Positions 29,282 to 38,524 of a DNA stretch of 64,000 nucleotides are shown here, piece by piece (within the stretch, counting starts at the first letter, position 1; the number at the start of each line of letters is the position of its first letter). The stretch is from Marinomonas rhodophyticola (lineage in GTDB: Bacteria > Pseudomonadota > Gammaproteobacteria > Pseudomonadales > Marinomonadaceae): assembly GCF_026113935.1 (NCBI RefSeq), contig NZ_JAPEUL010000007.1:62001-126000 (forward strand), read 5' to 3'. The notes beneath the pieces were generated by a model. It did not search any database and had not been told where the DNA came from. It was given only the letters and a program-made list of their open reading frames with translations. The translations under genes and the position numbers were made by a program.

Positions 29282-29803
29282 ATGCACTCTGAGCAACCTT
29301 TGAAAGGTGTGGCGCCCGCTGCACCTCTTTTTAATTTTTTGGGTAAAAGCATCGGCGTACTTTCATCCGTTATGTTGTGTGCGTTAGTCACTTTTGTGTC
29401 ATTAGAAGTTTTCTTGCGATCGGCATTTGGCTACTCACTTGGTTTTGTTGAAGAAGTGACGGGGTATTTAGTGGTTGCACTCACCTTATTTGGGGCGGCA
29501 ATGGCTGTGCGAGCAAATTCTTTATTCCAAGTACAAGTGGTGTTTGATGTTTTACCGCTTAAGTTAAGAAGGTTGCTTGGCACGCTATTCACTCTCGTTG
29601 CCATTGTTATTTGTGTTGTGTTGGCTTGGAAAACCTTTAGCTTAGTCGAAAGCTCTTTTGGTCGTGGGAAGTTTGCGCCAACCGTATTGCGTACGCCTTT
29701 ATGGATACCACAAACGCTTTTACCTTTAGGTTTTATTGTCATTGGGGTGTTCCTAATGGAGCATCTCCTTATTCTGTTACGCATGAAAGAAGGCCATAAC
29801 TAA
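29282..29803 (+). CDS. TRAP transporter small permease (DctQ family)
   Basis: 173 residues with four spans; the family motif region EVFLRSAFGYSLGFVEEVTGYLVVAL is present. The stop overlaps the start of the large permease by one base (TAATG), indicating translational coupling. Needed for TRAP import together with DctM. Confidence 0.9.
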   Translation: MHSEQPLKGVAPAAPLFNFLGKSIGVLSSVMLCALVTFVSLEVFLRSAFGYSLGFVEEVTGYLVVALTLFGAAMAVRANSLFQVQVVFDVLPLKLRRLLGTLFTLVAIVICVVLAWKTFSLVESSFGRGKFAPTVLRTPLWIPQTLLPLGFIVIGVFLMEHLLILLRMKEGHN

Positions 29804-31095
29804 TGGAAGGCATTTTAATATTTGGTCTTCTTGTAGGACTTATTATTGGTGGGATGTGGGTGCAGTTTGCTGTTGCCAGTGCTGGGCTTGCATACCTGTG
29901 GGCAATAAAGGGCTTTGCTGGTTGGAAAGCTTTAGGCATAGTAAGTTGGAATTCTGCGAATAGCTTTACTCTTGCTGCTATTCCCTTATTTATTTTAATG
30001 GCGGAAATCTTATTAGGGTCAGGATTAAGTTCTCGACTTTACAACGGTGTTTCGCCATTCGTGCGTCGCTTACCCGGTGGTTTGTTGCATACTAATATTG
30101 CTGGTAGCGGTATATTCGCTGCCATTTCAGGAGGTAGTGCACCAACAGCGGCGGCGATGTCAACTGTCGCGTTACCAGAGTTGTCATCACGTGGCTATAA
30201 CGTCCGTTTGGTTTCTGGATCTTTGGCAGCAGGGGGGACCTTAGGGATTTTGATTCCGCCTTCGATCACAATGATCATTTATTCAACCTTTACTGAAACA
30301 TCCATCGCGCAACTATTTTCCGCAGGTTTATTGCCAGGGATTTTGTTGGCTGTGTTTTATATGGGCTTGATTATGATTCGTTGCATTATGAATCCAAGCT
30401 TTGCGCCAGCTGATAAAAGTACGTTAACTTTTAAAGAGCTTTATACCGCCGCGCTGGATGTGCTGCCGTTCTTAATGCTGATCTTTATTGTTTTGGGCAG
30501 TATTTATGGTGGTATTGCCACACCAACAGAAGCAGGAGCAGTAGGCGTTTTGGGTGCCATGTTAATTGCGGGCATATACAAACGTTTGAATCTTGCTCTG
30601 CTGCAGAATGCGCTATCCCGCACGATCAAAATGAGCGGTAATATCCTGTTCATCGTTTTCACTTCGATGATTTTTGCTTACGCCACAGCCTTGTCTGGAG
30701 CGGGTGAAACCTTGGTGAACTACTTACAAGATGCTGATGTTTCACGTATTGCGTTTCTCATTATTGTTATGGTGATCTTTGCTATCTTAGGTTGCTTTAT
30801 GGAAGGTCTAGGGATGATAGCGATTATTGTACCCGTGATTTTCCCTGCTTTGATCGCATTGGATATTAACCTTATTTGGTTCGGTGTGTTTGTTGTTATT
30901 TTGGTAGAGCTGGGGCAGCTCACGCCACCATTGGGGGTGATCTTGTTTGTGGTCGCCAGTTCATCCGAAAAGGTAAAAGTAGAAGATGTCGTTCTAGGGA
31001 CGCTGCCATTTTTTATTGTGATAGTAGGGTTTCTTTTCCTATTAATGGCGTTTCCTGAGATTGCTTTGTATTTACCCTCATTAACAACAGGTTGA
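29803..31095 (+). CDS. TRAP transporter large permease (DctM family)
   Basis: 430 residues, the normal DctM length, with about twelve spans. Family hallmarks: IPLFILMAEILLGSGLSSRLYN, SGGSAPTAAAMSTVALPEL, LGILIPPSITMIIYSTFTE, GIATPTEAGAVGVLGA and QLTPPLGVILF. Sodium-driven import of an organic acid is expected. Confidence 0.93.
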   Translation: MEGILIFGLLVGLIIGGMWVQFAVASAGLAYLWAIKGFAGWKALGIVSWNSANSFTLAAIPLFILMAEILLGSGLSSRLYNGVSPFVRRLPGGLLHTNIAGSGIFAAISGGSAPTAAAMSTVALPELSSRGYNVRLVSGSLAAGGTLGILIPPSITMIIYSTFTETSIAQLFSAGLLPGILLAVFYMGLIMIRCIMNPSFAPADKSTLTFKELYTAALDVLPFLMLIFIVLGSIYGGIATPTEAGAVGVLGAMLIAGIYKRLNLALLQNALSRTIKMSGNILFIVFTSMIFAYATALSGAGETLVNYLQDADVSRIAFLIIVMVIFAILGCFMEGLGMIAIIVPVIFPALIALDINLIWFGVFVVILVELGQLTPPLGVILFVVASSSEKVKVEDVVLGTLPFFIVIVGFLFLLMAFPEIALYLPSLTTG

Positions 31096-31099
31096 TAAC

Positions 31100-32050
31100 A
31101 TGACGTATCCTCTTCCAGAACCCGCGGTATTTGATGCCGAAGTTTTTACTCAGTTACCTGAATCCTTACGTCGTCCAAATGTGACTTCTTATTGGGCGGC
31201 TCGTAATAAACGTGGTGCTACGGTAGATAGTTTCATTGAAGGTCCATCATTTGATCGAGATGGAAATTTATATTTTGTTGATATTCCGTTTGGACGCATT
31301 ATGCGGGCAGATCTCGCTGGAAATGTTTCGCAAATTGCGGAATACGATGGTCAGCCTAACGGCTTAAAAATCCACAAAGATGGCCGCATTTTTATCGCTG
31401 ATTTTCAGAATGGCATCATGCAACTTGATCCGAAGACGGGGGACGTTAAGTCTGTCTTGAAGGACTGTGATTCTGAAGGTTTTAAAGGCTGCAATGATTT
31501 GCACTTTGGCCCTGATGGTACCCTTTACTTTACGGATCAAGGCCAGACGGGACTGCATGACCCCACTGGTCGAGTATATCGCTGGCAGCCTGATACAGGT
31601 GAGTTGACTTGTCTAATTGATACGGCTCCTAGTCCAAATGGCTTGGTATTAGATGTAAACAGTCATGTTTTATATTTGGCGGTAACACGAGCGAATGCTG
31701 TATGGCGTTTACCTTTGTCGGAAAGTGGTCGTGTTAACAAAGCAGGCTTATTTTTGCAGTTTAATGGTGGCTGGGCAGGTCCAGATGGTTTAGCTTTGAC
31801 AGCACAAAATGGTGTCGTTGTTTGTCAAACTGGCATGGGCTTGGTTTGGGTTCACGATAATCTTGGTCGTCCAATTGCCATTGTTCGATCTCCGAAAGGT
31901 TTGGGGACGACTAACTGTGCTTTCGGCGGCAAAGATTTACGAACTTTGTTTATTACTGAATCAGATACAGGAACTATCCTGAAAGTGGAGTTTCCACAAG
32001 AGTTGAATATTTCAGGACACCCCCTGTATTCAGGTTATATGGGCAGTTAA
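31100..32050 (+). CDS. SMP-30/gluconolactonase-family lactonase
   Basis: 316-residue six-bladed beta-propeller. Metal-site motifs: the N-terminal FIEGPSFDRDGNLYFVD (Glu), the central GCNDLHFGPDGTLYFTD (Asn-Asp) and SPNGLVLD. It hydrolyses a sugar-acid or similar lactone. It starts 4 bases after the TRAP permease gene, so it is probably the enzyme for the TRAP substrate. Confidence 0.88.
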   Translation: MTYPLPEPAVFDAEVFTQLPESLRRPNVTSYWAARNKRGATVDSFIEGPSFDRDGNLYFVDIPFGRIMRADLAGNVSQIAEYDGQPNGLKIHKDGRIFIADFQNGIMQLDPKTGDVKSVLKDCDSEGFKGCNDLHFGPDGTLYFTDQGQTGLHDPTGRVYRWQPDTGELTCLIDTAPSPNGLVLDVNSHVLYLAVTRANAVWRLPLSESGRVNKAGLFLQFNGGWAGPDGLALTAQNGVVVCQTGMGLVWVHDNLGRPIAIVRSPKGLGTTNCAFGGKDLRTLFITESDTGTILKVEFPQELNISGHPLYSGYMGS

Positions 32051-32140
32051 TCATGTGAGCGGTGTGATTTGTACGGGCAAATAACCGTCAAATTGGCCGC
32101 TCATGTAGTTGAGCCACCCGTAGGTGATGTTTGGTTTTCA

Positions 32141-33172
32141 TCAAAGATTAAACGTCGGCGCAAATACGGTTTTACCCGGTTTCCATGGGATCTCTTTGGC
32201 GAGCCTTGGCACCAAATAACCTGGTAGTTCTGCGGCGACTTTTCCCATGAGTCGCTGGGCATCTTCGATATGGATATCAAAATGCGCTGCACCTTCTACA
32301 GGGTCTAGTGTGAACATGTAGTAGGGCAGAATGCCGGCTGCAAAGACCGTTTCACTTAGATTCACTTGGGCTTCTACTGAGTCGTTGATGCCTTTTAATA
32401 GGACACCTTGGTTAAGTAAGGTGACCCCCGCTTGCTTGAGCTTAGCCGCCGCTAGAGTGAGCTCATGGTCGACTTCATTGGCATGATTGATGTGCCACAC
32501 CATCACAATATCGAGCCGAGAGGCTTGAATCCAGTCAATCATCTCTGTGCAGACACGCTCAGGAATCACCACAGGTAAACGGGAATGAATACGCAGTCGT
32601 TTGATTTGCGGCAAAGCTTCGAGTTTGCGTACTTTGTTAGCGAGCAGTGCGTCTTTCATCATCAAAGGGTCGCCACCACTTAGGATGATCTCGTTGATTT
32701 CAGGGTGATGTTTGACGTAGTCAATGACCGATTGCCATTCTGCCTGGGCCAACTGATTGTCGCCATAAGGAAAGTGACGACGGAAGCAATAGCGGCAATT
32801 GACTGCACAGGTCCCTGTAGTGATGACTAACAAGCGACGCTTGTATTTATGCACGATGGCTTTTTGCGGGTTATGATCGGCTTCTTCAAGTGGGTCTTTC
32901 GTGTATCCGATGACTTTTTGCATTTCAGCAGCGCTGGGTAGAATCTGCAATAGCAGGGGATCCTGAGGATTACCATATTCCATGCGAGACAAATAAGGGC
33001 GAGGCACCAATAATTTGAAACTCTGGTGTGCCTCTACGCCTTGTTGAGCAAGACTTTTTGGCAAGCCTAAATGCTCAACCAGCTCGGGTAATGAGGTGAG
33101 CGCCTGTGATAGGTGTTGGGACCAGCTTAAATTCTGATTAGTTTGAATGGGTATCACGTCAAATATCTGCAA
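32141..33172 (-). CDS. epmB: EF-P beta-lysylation protein EpmB (lysine 2,3-aminomutase family)
   Basis: 343-residue radical-SAM enzyme. The CxxxCxxC cluster motif is visible as TGTCAVNCRYCFRRHFPY, followed by EIILSGGDPLM. EpmB makes (R)-beta-lysine, which EpmA attaches to Lys34 of EF-P. The shorter length compared with true lysine 2,3-aminomutases and the divergent efp 198 bases away identify it as EpmB. Cytoplasmic. Confidence 0.95.
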   Translation of the reverse strand: MQIFDVIPIQTNQNLSWSQHLSQALTSLPELVEHLGLPKSLAQQGVEAHQSFKLLVPRPYLSRMEYGNPQDPLLLQILPSAAEMQKVIGYTKDPLEEADHNPQKAIVHKYKRRLLVITTGTCAVNCRYCFRRHFPYGDNQLAQAEWQSVIDYVKHHPEINEIILSGGDPLMMKDALLANKVRKLEALPQIKRLRIHSRLPVVIPERVCTEMIDWIQASRLDIVMVWHINHANEVDHELTLAAAKLKQAGVTLLNQGVLLKGINDSVEAQVNLSETVFAAGILPYYMFTLDPVEGAAHFDIHIEDAQRLMGKVAAELPGYLVPRLAKEIPWKPGKTVFAPTFNL

Positions 33173-33237
33173 AATTATGTTCTTTTGGGTTATGATTGCG
33201 CCAACTTATTTTGGCCAATTAGGCCAGTGGCTCTCAG

Positions 33238-33311
33238 AGATCTTTGCAAACTCTCTTTTTATTGCCCATTAGGGCGTTGAAAAGATGCTAAAAAGAAGTT
33301 TGCAGAGATCT
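33238..33311 (+). other. Long structured leader upstream of efp
   Basis: AGATCTTTGCAAACT (33238-33252) and AGTTTGCAGAGATCT (33297-33311) form a 15-base stem with one G-T wobble-type mismatch. CTTTTTA inside the left arm and TAAAAAG inside the right arm can extend it, and GCCCATTAGGGC (33264-33275) makes a nested hairpin. The element sits about 60 bases before the efp start codon. Confidence 0.55.
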
Positions 33312-33370
33312 TGGGACTGACATGATACGCCAGTCAGAGCTTTTTCTCTAAAAATATACTGTGAGGATGT

Positions 33371-33946
33371 ATGGCTAATATTTCTACCAGCGAAATGCGC
33401 AGCGGTTCTAAAGTAATGGTCGACGGTGATCCATGTGCGATTATTGACAACGAACACGTTAAACCAGGAAAAGGCCAAGCCTTTAACCGCATTAAGCTGC
33501 GTAACCTAAAAACCGGTCGTGTTTGGGAACGTACTTTTAAATCTGGCGACAGCTTAGAAACCGCGGATGTAATGGACACCGATATGGAGTACTTGTACAC
33601 CGATGGTGAGTTCTGGCACTTCATGGCAGTAGACGGTTCTTTCGAACAACACGCGGCGGATGAAACCGCTGTGGGAGAGGCTATGAAATGGCTTAAAGAG
33701 CAAGAAAAATACGTTGTTACATTGTACAACGGTGCGCCATTGGCTGTGTCTGCGCCTAACTTCATTGAGCTTGAAGTAAAAGAAACGGATCCAGGTGTCA
33801 AAGGCGATACGGCTAACGGTGGCTCTAAACCAGCTACTTTAGTAACCGGTGCGGTTGTAAAAGTGCCGTTATTTATCAATATTGGTGAAGTATTGCGTAT
33901 TGATACGCGTACAGGTGAATACGTTTCTCGCGCCACCGGTAAGTAA
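33371..33946 (+). CDS. efp: Translation elongation factor P
   Basis: 191 residues with the three beta-barrel domains of EF-P. The modification site is present: [14 protein letters not shown] with the target lysine at position 34. EF-P rescues ribosomes stalled on polyproline. The C-terminal segment [18 protein letters not shown] is canonical. Its modification enzymes epmB (divergent neighbour) and epmA (41.7 kb) are in the same window. Confidence 0.97.
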   Translation: MANISTSEMRSGSKVMVDGDPCAIIDNEHVKPGKGQAFNRIKLRNLKTGRVWERTFKSGDSLETADVMDTDMEYLYTDGEFWHFMAVDGSFEQHAADETAVGEAMKWLKEQEKYVVTLYNGAPLAVSAPNFIELEVKETDPGVKGDTANGGSKPATLVTGAVVKVPLFINIGEVLRIDTRTGEYVSRATGK

Positions 33947-33971
33947 TTCCTAATTTAGCGCCATCAACATA

Positions 33972-34008
33972 AAAAAACCTCCGACGGGAAACTATCGGAG
34001 GTTTTTTT
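33972..34008. terminator. Rho-independent terminator after efp
   Basis: AAAAAACCTCCGA and TCGGAGGTTTTTT form a near-perfect stem around CGGGAAACTA, with T and A runs on both sides. Strong and able to work in both directions. Confidence 0.92.
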
Positions 34009-34108
34009 ATGTTGAGTGTTAAGAATATTATTGTTTTGTTTTATGTAAAATAAACCAATAAGCTGATAATGTTTAGTTCCTTAAGTATTTTCATTTTGAG
34101 GCTTCTGC

Positions 34109-35779
34109 GTGACGTTGCAAAGAATTCACACCTTCCGAAGTCGAATCACTATATTAACGGGAGGATTGTTACTGTCTCTCAGTTTAGTACTGGTTACCTC
34201 TTCTTATTATGTGGCGTCGACACGCCTCTCTAATGCCAGTGGCGAGTATCTGGTTGGCATTAGCCAGTCTATTTCGAACATGCTTACGGCGAATTTAATA
34301 GAGCGTGAGCGAGAGATCATTTTGCTTAGTAAGCGGCTTTCCTTATACCAAAGTGACAACCTGAGTGAATTACAGCAGACCATTGACCAAATAAAAAACT
34401 CTTATAAACATTATGCTTGGATAGGCTTTGCCAATGCCGATGGGGTTGTATTGGCGTCGAGTGATGGTTTATTGAAAGGGGCGGATGTTAGTCAACGTCC
34501 TTGGTTCATCAATGGACGATCTGGTCCTTTTATTGGAGACCTCCATAAAGCATTATTATTAGAAAGTTTGTTACCAAAACCGGAAGATGGTTCAGCCATT
34601 CGTTTTGTGGATTTTTCAGCGCCTGTAATCAATGAAGATGGTAAATTAGAAGGCGTTGTGGCCACCCATGCGAATTGGCTCTGGGCAAAAGAAGTGCTGT
34701 CTTCTTCTTTTACTGAAGCGTCTAAAACAAAAGAAATTGACATGTACATTGTTAATAATGATGGTGATGTCTTGTATCCAGACAATCATCTAGGTGATAT
34801 TTCTGTTCCTACAACATTACCTAAAGATGGCCAATTTGAATCACTTATTTGGCAGGATGGAAAAGATTATCTCACCAGCACAGCGTTTGTTGACTCACCT
34901 GAATCGACACATCTGGGCTGGCGTATTGTGGTTCGTCAACCTGTCGCTATCGCCATGTCAACGGTTAACGAGTTGCATAAGCTATTACTAACGCTCGGTA
35001 TTATATCAACTCTATTTTGTATGATTTTGGCGTATCGGTTAGCTGGGATGTTGAGTTTTCCTTTGGAGCGATTGGCTGGAACGGCAAAGCGTATTCAACA
35101 AGGTGATAAAAATGTTACCTTTCAAGAAGATAATCAGTTGCATGAAGTCACCAGTTTGAGCCGTTCACTACAAGACATGATGTTGTCGTTATTGGATCGT
35201 GAGCAGACACTGTTGCAATTGAACAGTACTTTAGAAGCTAAAGTACAATCTAGAACGGCGCAATTAGAAGCAACCAATCAATCTTTAAAGGCAATTGTGC
35301 GTCAGGATCGCCTTACTCAAGTATATAACCGATTAGCATTAGACGAAGAACTGATAAAGCATTATGAATTAGCACGAGAATCAGGTAACCAATTTGCGAT
35401 TATCATGGTGGATGCGGACCATTTTAAAAAGATAAATGATCAATATGGACACACTATCGGCGATAAAGTACTTAAGAGAATGGCCGCGGTATTGAAAAAT
35501 TTGGTTGATAATAGCGGAATAGTTGCACGATTTGGTGGAGAAGAATTTACCGTTTTACTGCCTAATACAGATGTTGAAAACGCTCAGAAAATGGCTGAAA
35601 TACTGCGCGAACATATAGAAAAAACAGAGATGGCAGATGGTTTATACATTACTGCGAGCTTTGGTGTTGCCATGTACAGCGCAGATGATGACCATTATGA
35701 GCAAGTATTAAATCGTGCGGATGCAGCACTGTATAAGGCTAAAGAAACAGGGCGAAACAAAGTTGTTTTTAGTTATTGA
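34109..35779 (+). CDS. Sensor diguanylate cyclase (dCache-HAMP-GGDEF)
   Basis: 556 residues. A membrane span near residues 10-32 precedes a periplasmic dCache-like sensor (to about 290), a second span, a HAMP-type linker with coiled coil (SFPLERLAGTAKRIQQGDKNV) and a GGDEF domain with RFGGEEFTVLL. No RxxD inhibitory site is seen. It should make c-di-GMP in response to an extracellular small molecule. GTG start at 34109. A separate terminator isolates it on each side. Confidence 0.9.
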   Translation: MTLQRIHTFRSRITILTGGLLLSLSLVLVTSSYYVASTRLSNASGEYLVGISQSISNMLTANLIEREREIILLSKRLSLYQSDNLSELQQTIDQIKNSYKHYAWIGFANADGVVLASSDGLLKGADVSQRPWFINGRSGPFIGDLHKALLLESLLPKPEDGSAIRFVDFSAPVINEDGKLEGVVATHANWLWAKEVLSSSFTEASKTKEIDMYIVNNDGDVLYPDNHLGDISVPTTLPKDGQFESLIWQDGKDYLTSTAFVDSPESTHLGWRIVVRQPVAIAMSTVNELHKLLLTLGIISTLFCMILAYRLAGMLSFPLERLAGTAKRIQQGDKNVTFQEDNQLHEVTSLSRSLQDMMLSLLDREQTLLQLNSTLEAKVQSRTAQLEATNQSLKAIVRQDRLTQVYNRLALDEELIKHYELARESGNQFAIIMVDADHFKKINDQYGHTIGDKVLKRMAAVLKNLVDNSGIVARFGGEEFTVLLPNTDVENAQKMAEILREHIEKTEMADGLYITASFGVAMYSADDDHYEQVLNRADAALYKAKETGRNKVVFSY

Positions 35780-35803
35780 TGTTGTTCATCCTTACTTGAT
35801 GGC

Positions 35804-35837
35804 AAAACGCCTCGATATGTTTGTATCGAGGCGTTTT
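35804..35837. terminator. Rho-independent terminator
   Basis: AAAACGCCTCGATA (35804-35817) pairs perfectly with TATCGAGGCGTTTT (35824-35837). It lies between the convergent cyclase and DoxX genes and can serve both. Confidence 0.88.
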
Positions 35838-35906
35838 GATTGTTTTGGGAAAAGGTCATCCACATAAGGGTAAGGTGACGCGTTTGCCCCTCTCTTGAGC
35901 AAGTGA

Positions 35907-36344
35907 CTATTTAGTAGAAATTACTTTATCAACTGATAAGGCACCTGCACCGCTGAATAGCAAAGATACAGCGATCACCAAAAGCGTTAACGCGTATTCA
36001 TAACCGTTGTTTGCCATGAACAAGCCATTTGAAAAATGCACAGAGAAAATGGCTATAAGCATAGTAAAAGCAACCACCGCAGCCGCTGGGCGAACCAGCA
36101 AACCGATAACGAGTGCTAAGCCGCCAAAGAATTCGGCGCTACCGGCTAAAAGTGCCATCAAGTAACCCGGCTCTAAACCGATAGAGGCCATCCACTGACC
36201 AGTGCCCTCCAAACCATAACCGCCAAAAGACCCAAACAATTTTTGTGCGCCATGTGCCATTAGGATTAAACCTACGGGAATACGCAGAATGGTGCTAGCG
36301 ATGCCAGACGTTGTGTTAGTAGTTTTTTGAATGAAAGATGCCAT
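35907..36344 (-). CDS. DoxX-family membrane protein
   Basis: 145 residues, four spans, with the family pattern RIPVGLILMAHGAQKLFG, followed by EFFGGLALVIGLLVRPAA. DoxX proteins are small inner-membrane proteins with varied, mostly undefined roles. GAGGTAAATAAAT precedes the start. Divergent from the SDR gene. Confidence 0.88.
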   Translation of the reverse strand: MASFIQKTTNTTSGIASTILRIPVGLILMAHGAQKLFGSFGGYGLEGTGQWMASIGLEPGYLMALLAGSAEFFGGLALVIGLLVRPAAAVVAFTMLIAIFSVHFSNGLFMANNGYEYALTLLVIAVSLLFSGAGALSVDKVISTK

Positions 36345-36598
36345 ATTTATTTACCTCGGTGTGAGTGATGCTCTGCTTAAGTTGTGTGTACTATATATAA
36401 AAAAAGAAATAGAGTAACGGAGCTTTTTGAGGTAATTGATCAAAAAAATTGAACATTCACTGAAATGCTGCCTCGGATGCGCTTTTTATTGGTAAATCTC
36501 CCTATTTGGTTTAGTTATAAGCAAAAAAGTAGCAGAACTTTCCGTGGTTAGAGTGATAGCGTGTTGATACCTTTCAATAACAATAAGCAGGATAAAAC

Positions 36599-37327
36599 AT
36601 GTCTCAAACATTAACAGGGAAAGTCGCCGTAGTGACGGGTGGCGCATCCGGAATCGGTCTTGCTAGTGCCGAAGCCATGATGGCCGAAGGCGCACAGGTA
36701 GTTATTGTTGACCGAGATGAGTCGGCACTAAAGGCGTTGCAAGACAAACATGGCAGTGCGGTTGTGACCTTAGTGGTGGATTTATTGGATCCTGCCGCGT
36801 GCGCAGCCTTGATACCAAACATTTTAGCAAAAACCAACGTCATTGATATTTTTCACGCTAATGCGGGCTTGTATGTGGGCGGAGATCTTGTTGATGCCGA
36901 AAATGATGCGATAGATCGTATGCTCAATTTAAACATTAACGTGGTGATGAAAAATGTCCGTGATGTTTTGCCGCATATGATGGAACGAGGCGTGGGCGAT
37001 ATATTAGTCACCAGCTCTTTGGCGGGGCACTATCCGACGCCTTGGGAGCCGGTTTATGCGTCATCGAAGTGGGCGATGAATTGCTTCGTGCAAACCGTAC
37101 GTCGTCAAGTGGGTCAGCATGGTATTCGTGTTGGCTCGGTATCGCCTGGTCCAGTGATCACGTCGTTATTATCTGATTGGCCAGCAGAGAAACTTGCAGA
37201 GGCGAAAGCGAAAGGCAGCTTGATGGATGCCAGCGATGTGGCAGAAGCTTTGATCTTTATGTTAACGCGTCCTCGTCATGTGACGATTCGGGATGTGGTG
37301 ATGTTGCCGTCGCAATTTGACCTATAA
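36599..37327 (+). CDS. Short-chain dehydrogenase/reductase (ribitol-dehydrogenase-like)
   Basis: 242 residues with the SDR cofactor motif TGGASGIGLA, the NAG motif (HANAGLYVGG), the catalytic Ser in TSSLAG and YASSK (Tyr-Lys). The overall pattern resembles polyol dehydrogenases such as ribitol 2-dehydrogenase. The gene stands alone between DoxX and an MDR gene, with its own terminator. Substrate uncertain. Confidence 0.85.
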   Translation: MSQTLTGKVAVVTGGASGIGLASAEAMMAEGAQVVIVDRDESALKALQDKHGSAVVTLVVDLLDPAACAALIPNILAKTNVIDIFHANAGLYVGGDLVDAENDAIDRMLNLNINVVMKNVRDVLPHMMERGVGDILVTSSLAGHYPTPWEPVYASSKWAMNCFVQTVRRQVGQHGIRVGSVSPGPVITSLLSDWPAEKLAEAKAKGSLMDASDVAEALIFMLTRPRHVTIRDVVMLPSQFDL

Positions 37328-37360
37328 CTCGCCATTCGGCTTATGACACTGATCTAAAAG

Positions 37361-37395
37361 AAAAAGGGAATGACCCACTTGGTCATTCCCTTTTT
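37361..37395. terminator. Bidirectional rho-independent terminator
   Basis: AAAAAGGGAATGACC (37361-37375) and GGTCATTCCCTTTTT (37381-37395) form a perfect 15-base stem with a CACTT loop. It separates the convergent SDR and MDR genes. Confidence 0.92.
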
Positions 37396-37423
37396 CGTTT
37401 TTACGAAACCGCATGCGAGAAAG

Positions 37424-38419
37424 TTACAGCTTAACGATCAATTTGCCGGTATTTTTCCCTTCAAATAACAGGTTAATGCCAGTGGTGGCGCTTTCAATGC
37501 CTTCAATCACATGAGACTCGATATTTTAATTCGCCTTTGCCTAACATAGCGCCCAGTGCTTGGCCGTATTCTGGAATACGATGGAAATGGTCCGGCATGG
37601 TGAAGCCTTGAATAGACAAGCGGCGTTTAATAATGCCGACCCAGCTTGGTCCAGGCGCTGGTTCTGCTTTTTGGTAGTCTGCAATCATACCACATACGGC
37701 AATACGTCCATGGGCATTCATGCGTTCAAAAATTGGTCCCTGCGCGGCACCGCCAGTGTTTTCGAAGAACAGGTCAATGCCATTTGGTGTGGCTTGGGTC
37801 AGTTGTTCGACAAAATCGGCGTCTTTGTAATTAATCGCATGATCAAAGCCCAGCTCTTTGGTCAACCATTGGCATTTTTCATCCGAACCTGCGACACCAA
37901 CCACGGTTAAACCAAGGTTTTTCGCCATTTGACCAACAAGAGAACCGACAGATCCTGCCGCGGCAGTGACGATCAGCGTTTGCCCCGCTTCTGGTTTAAG
38001 TACTTCAAACACACCGTGATAGGCGGTAATGCCGGGTAGAGCAATAACAGATAAAATCGCTTCGGCAGGCAATTCTTTTGGAATGACGTTTAAACCATTG
38101 CCATCACTAATGGCATATTCTGTTAACCCCATTAGCCCCATGACACGAGCACCAACGGGGAATTTTTCATTATTGGAGGCAACCACTTCACCTATGCCAC
38201 TGGCGCGCATGGTATCGCCTAATTTAACGGGTGGAATATAGCTGTTTTCATCTGGAGATCCATCCAACCACGCATAGCCGGATCGAGAGAAAGATGGGAC
38301 AGCTTTACCAAGACTTCGCCTGCTGCTGGGCTTGGGATATCTTGAGTGACCATGTCAAAGATATCGGGTGTTATTTCTAATTCAGGGCGTTTTATTAATT
38401 TTACGGAACGATATGACAT
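37424..38419 (-). CDS. NADP-dependent MDR oxidoreductase (CurA/YncB type, two frameshifts)
   Basis: About 331 residues of the zinc-free medium-chain reductase group that reduces enones and enals. Motifs: LSLDPAMRGWM near the N-terminus and TAAAGSVGSLVGQMAK for NADPH binding. The start follows AAGGAG. One shift near 38255-38262 joins MRGWMD to SPDENSYIPPVKLGD. Another near 37515-37522 joins GELKYR to ESHVIEGIESATTGINLL, ending GKLIVKL at 37424. Either shift alone would ruin the protein; both are probably sequence errors. Confidence 0.85.
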
Positions 38420-38524
38420 TGTAACGACTCCTTTTCCTAACCAAGTTAGAACCATGTTTTGGGGTGTTTTTCTTGAACTAAAGGTTAGGATTGAAGGAGT
38501 AAATGTGCAATTGCTCCAATCTTA

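Noticed and set aside
32050-32100. TGAGCGG...CCGCTCA pairing between the lactonase and epmB as a terminator
   Set aside because: The loop is over 30 bases and there is no T tract.
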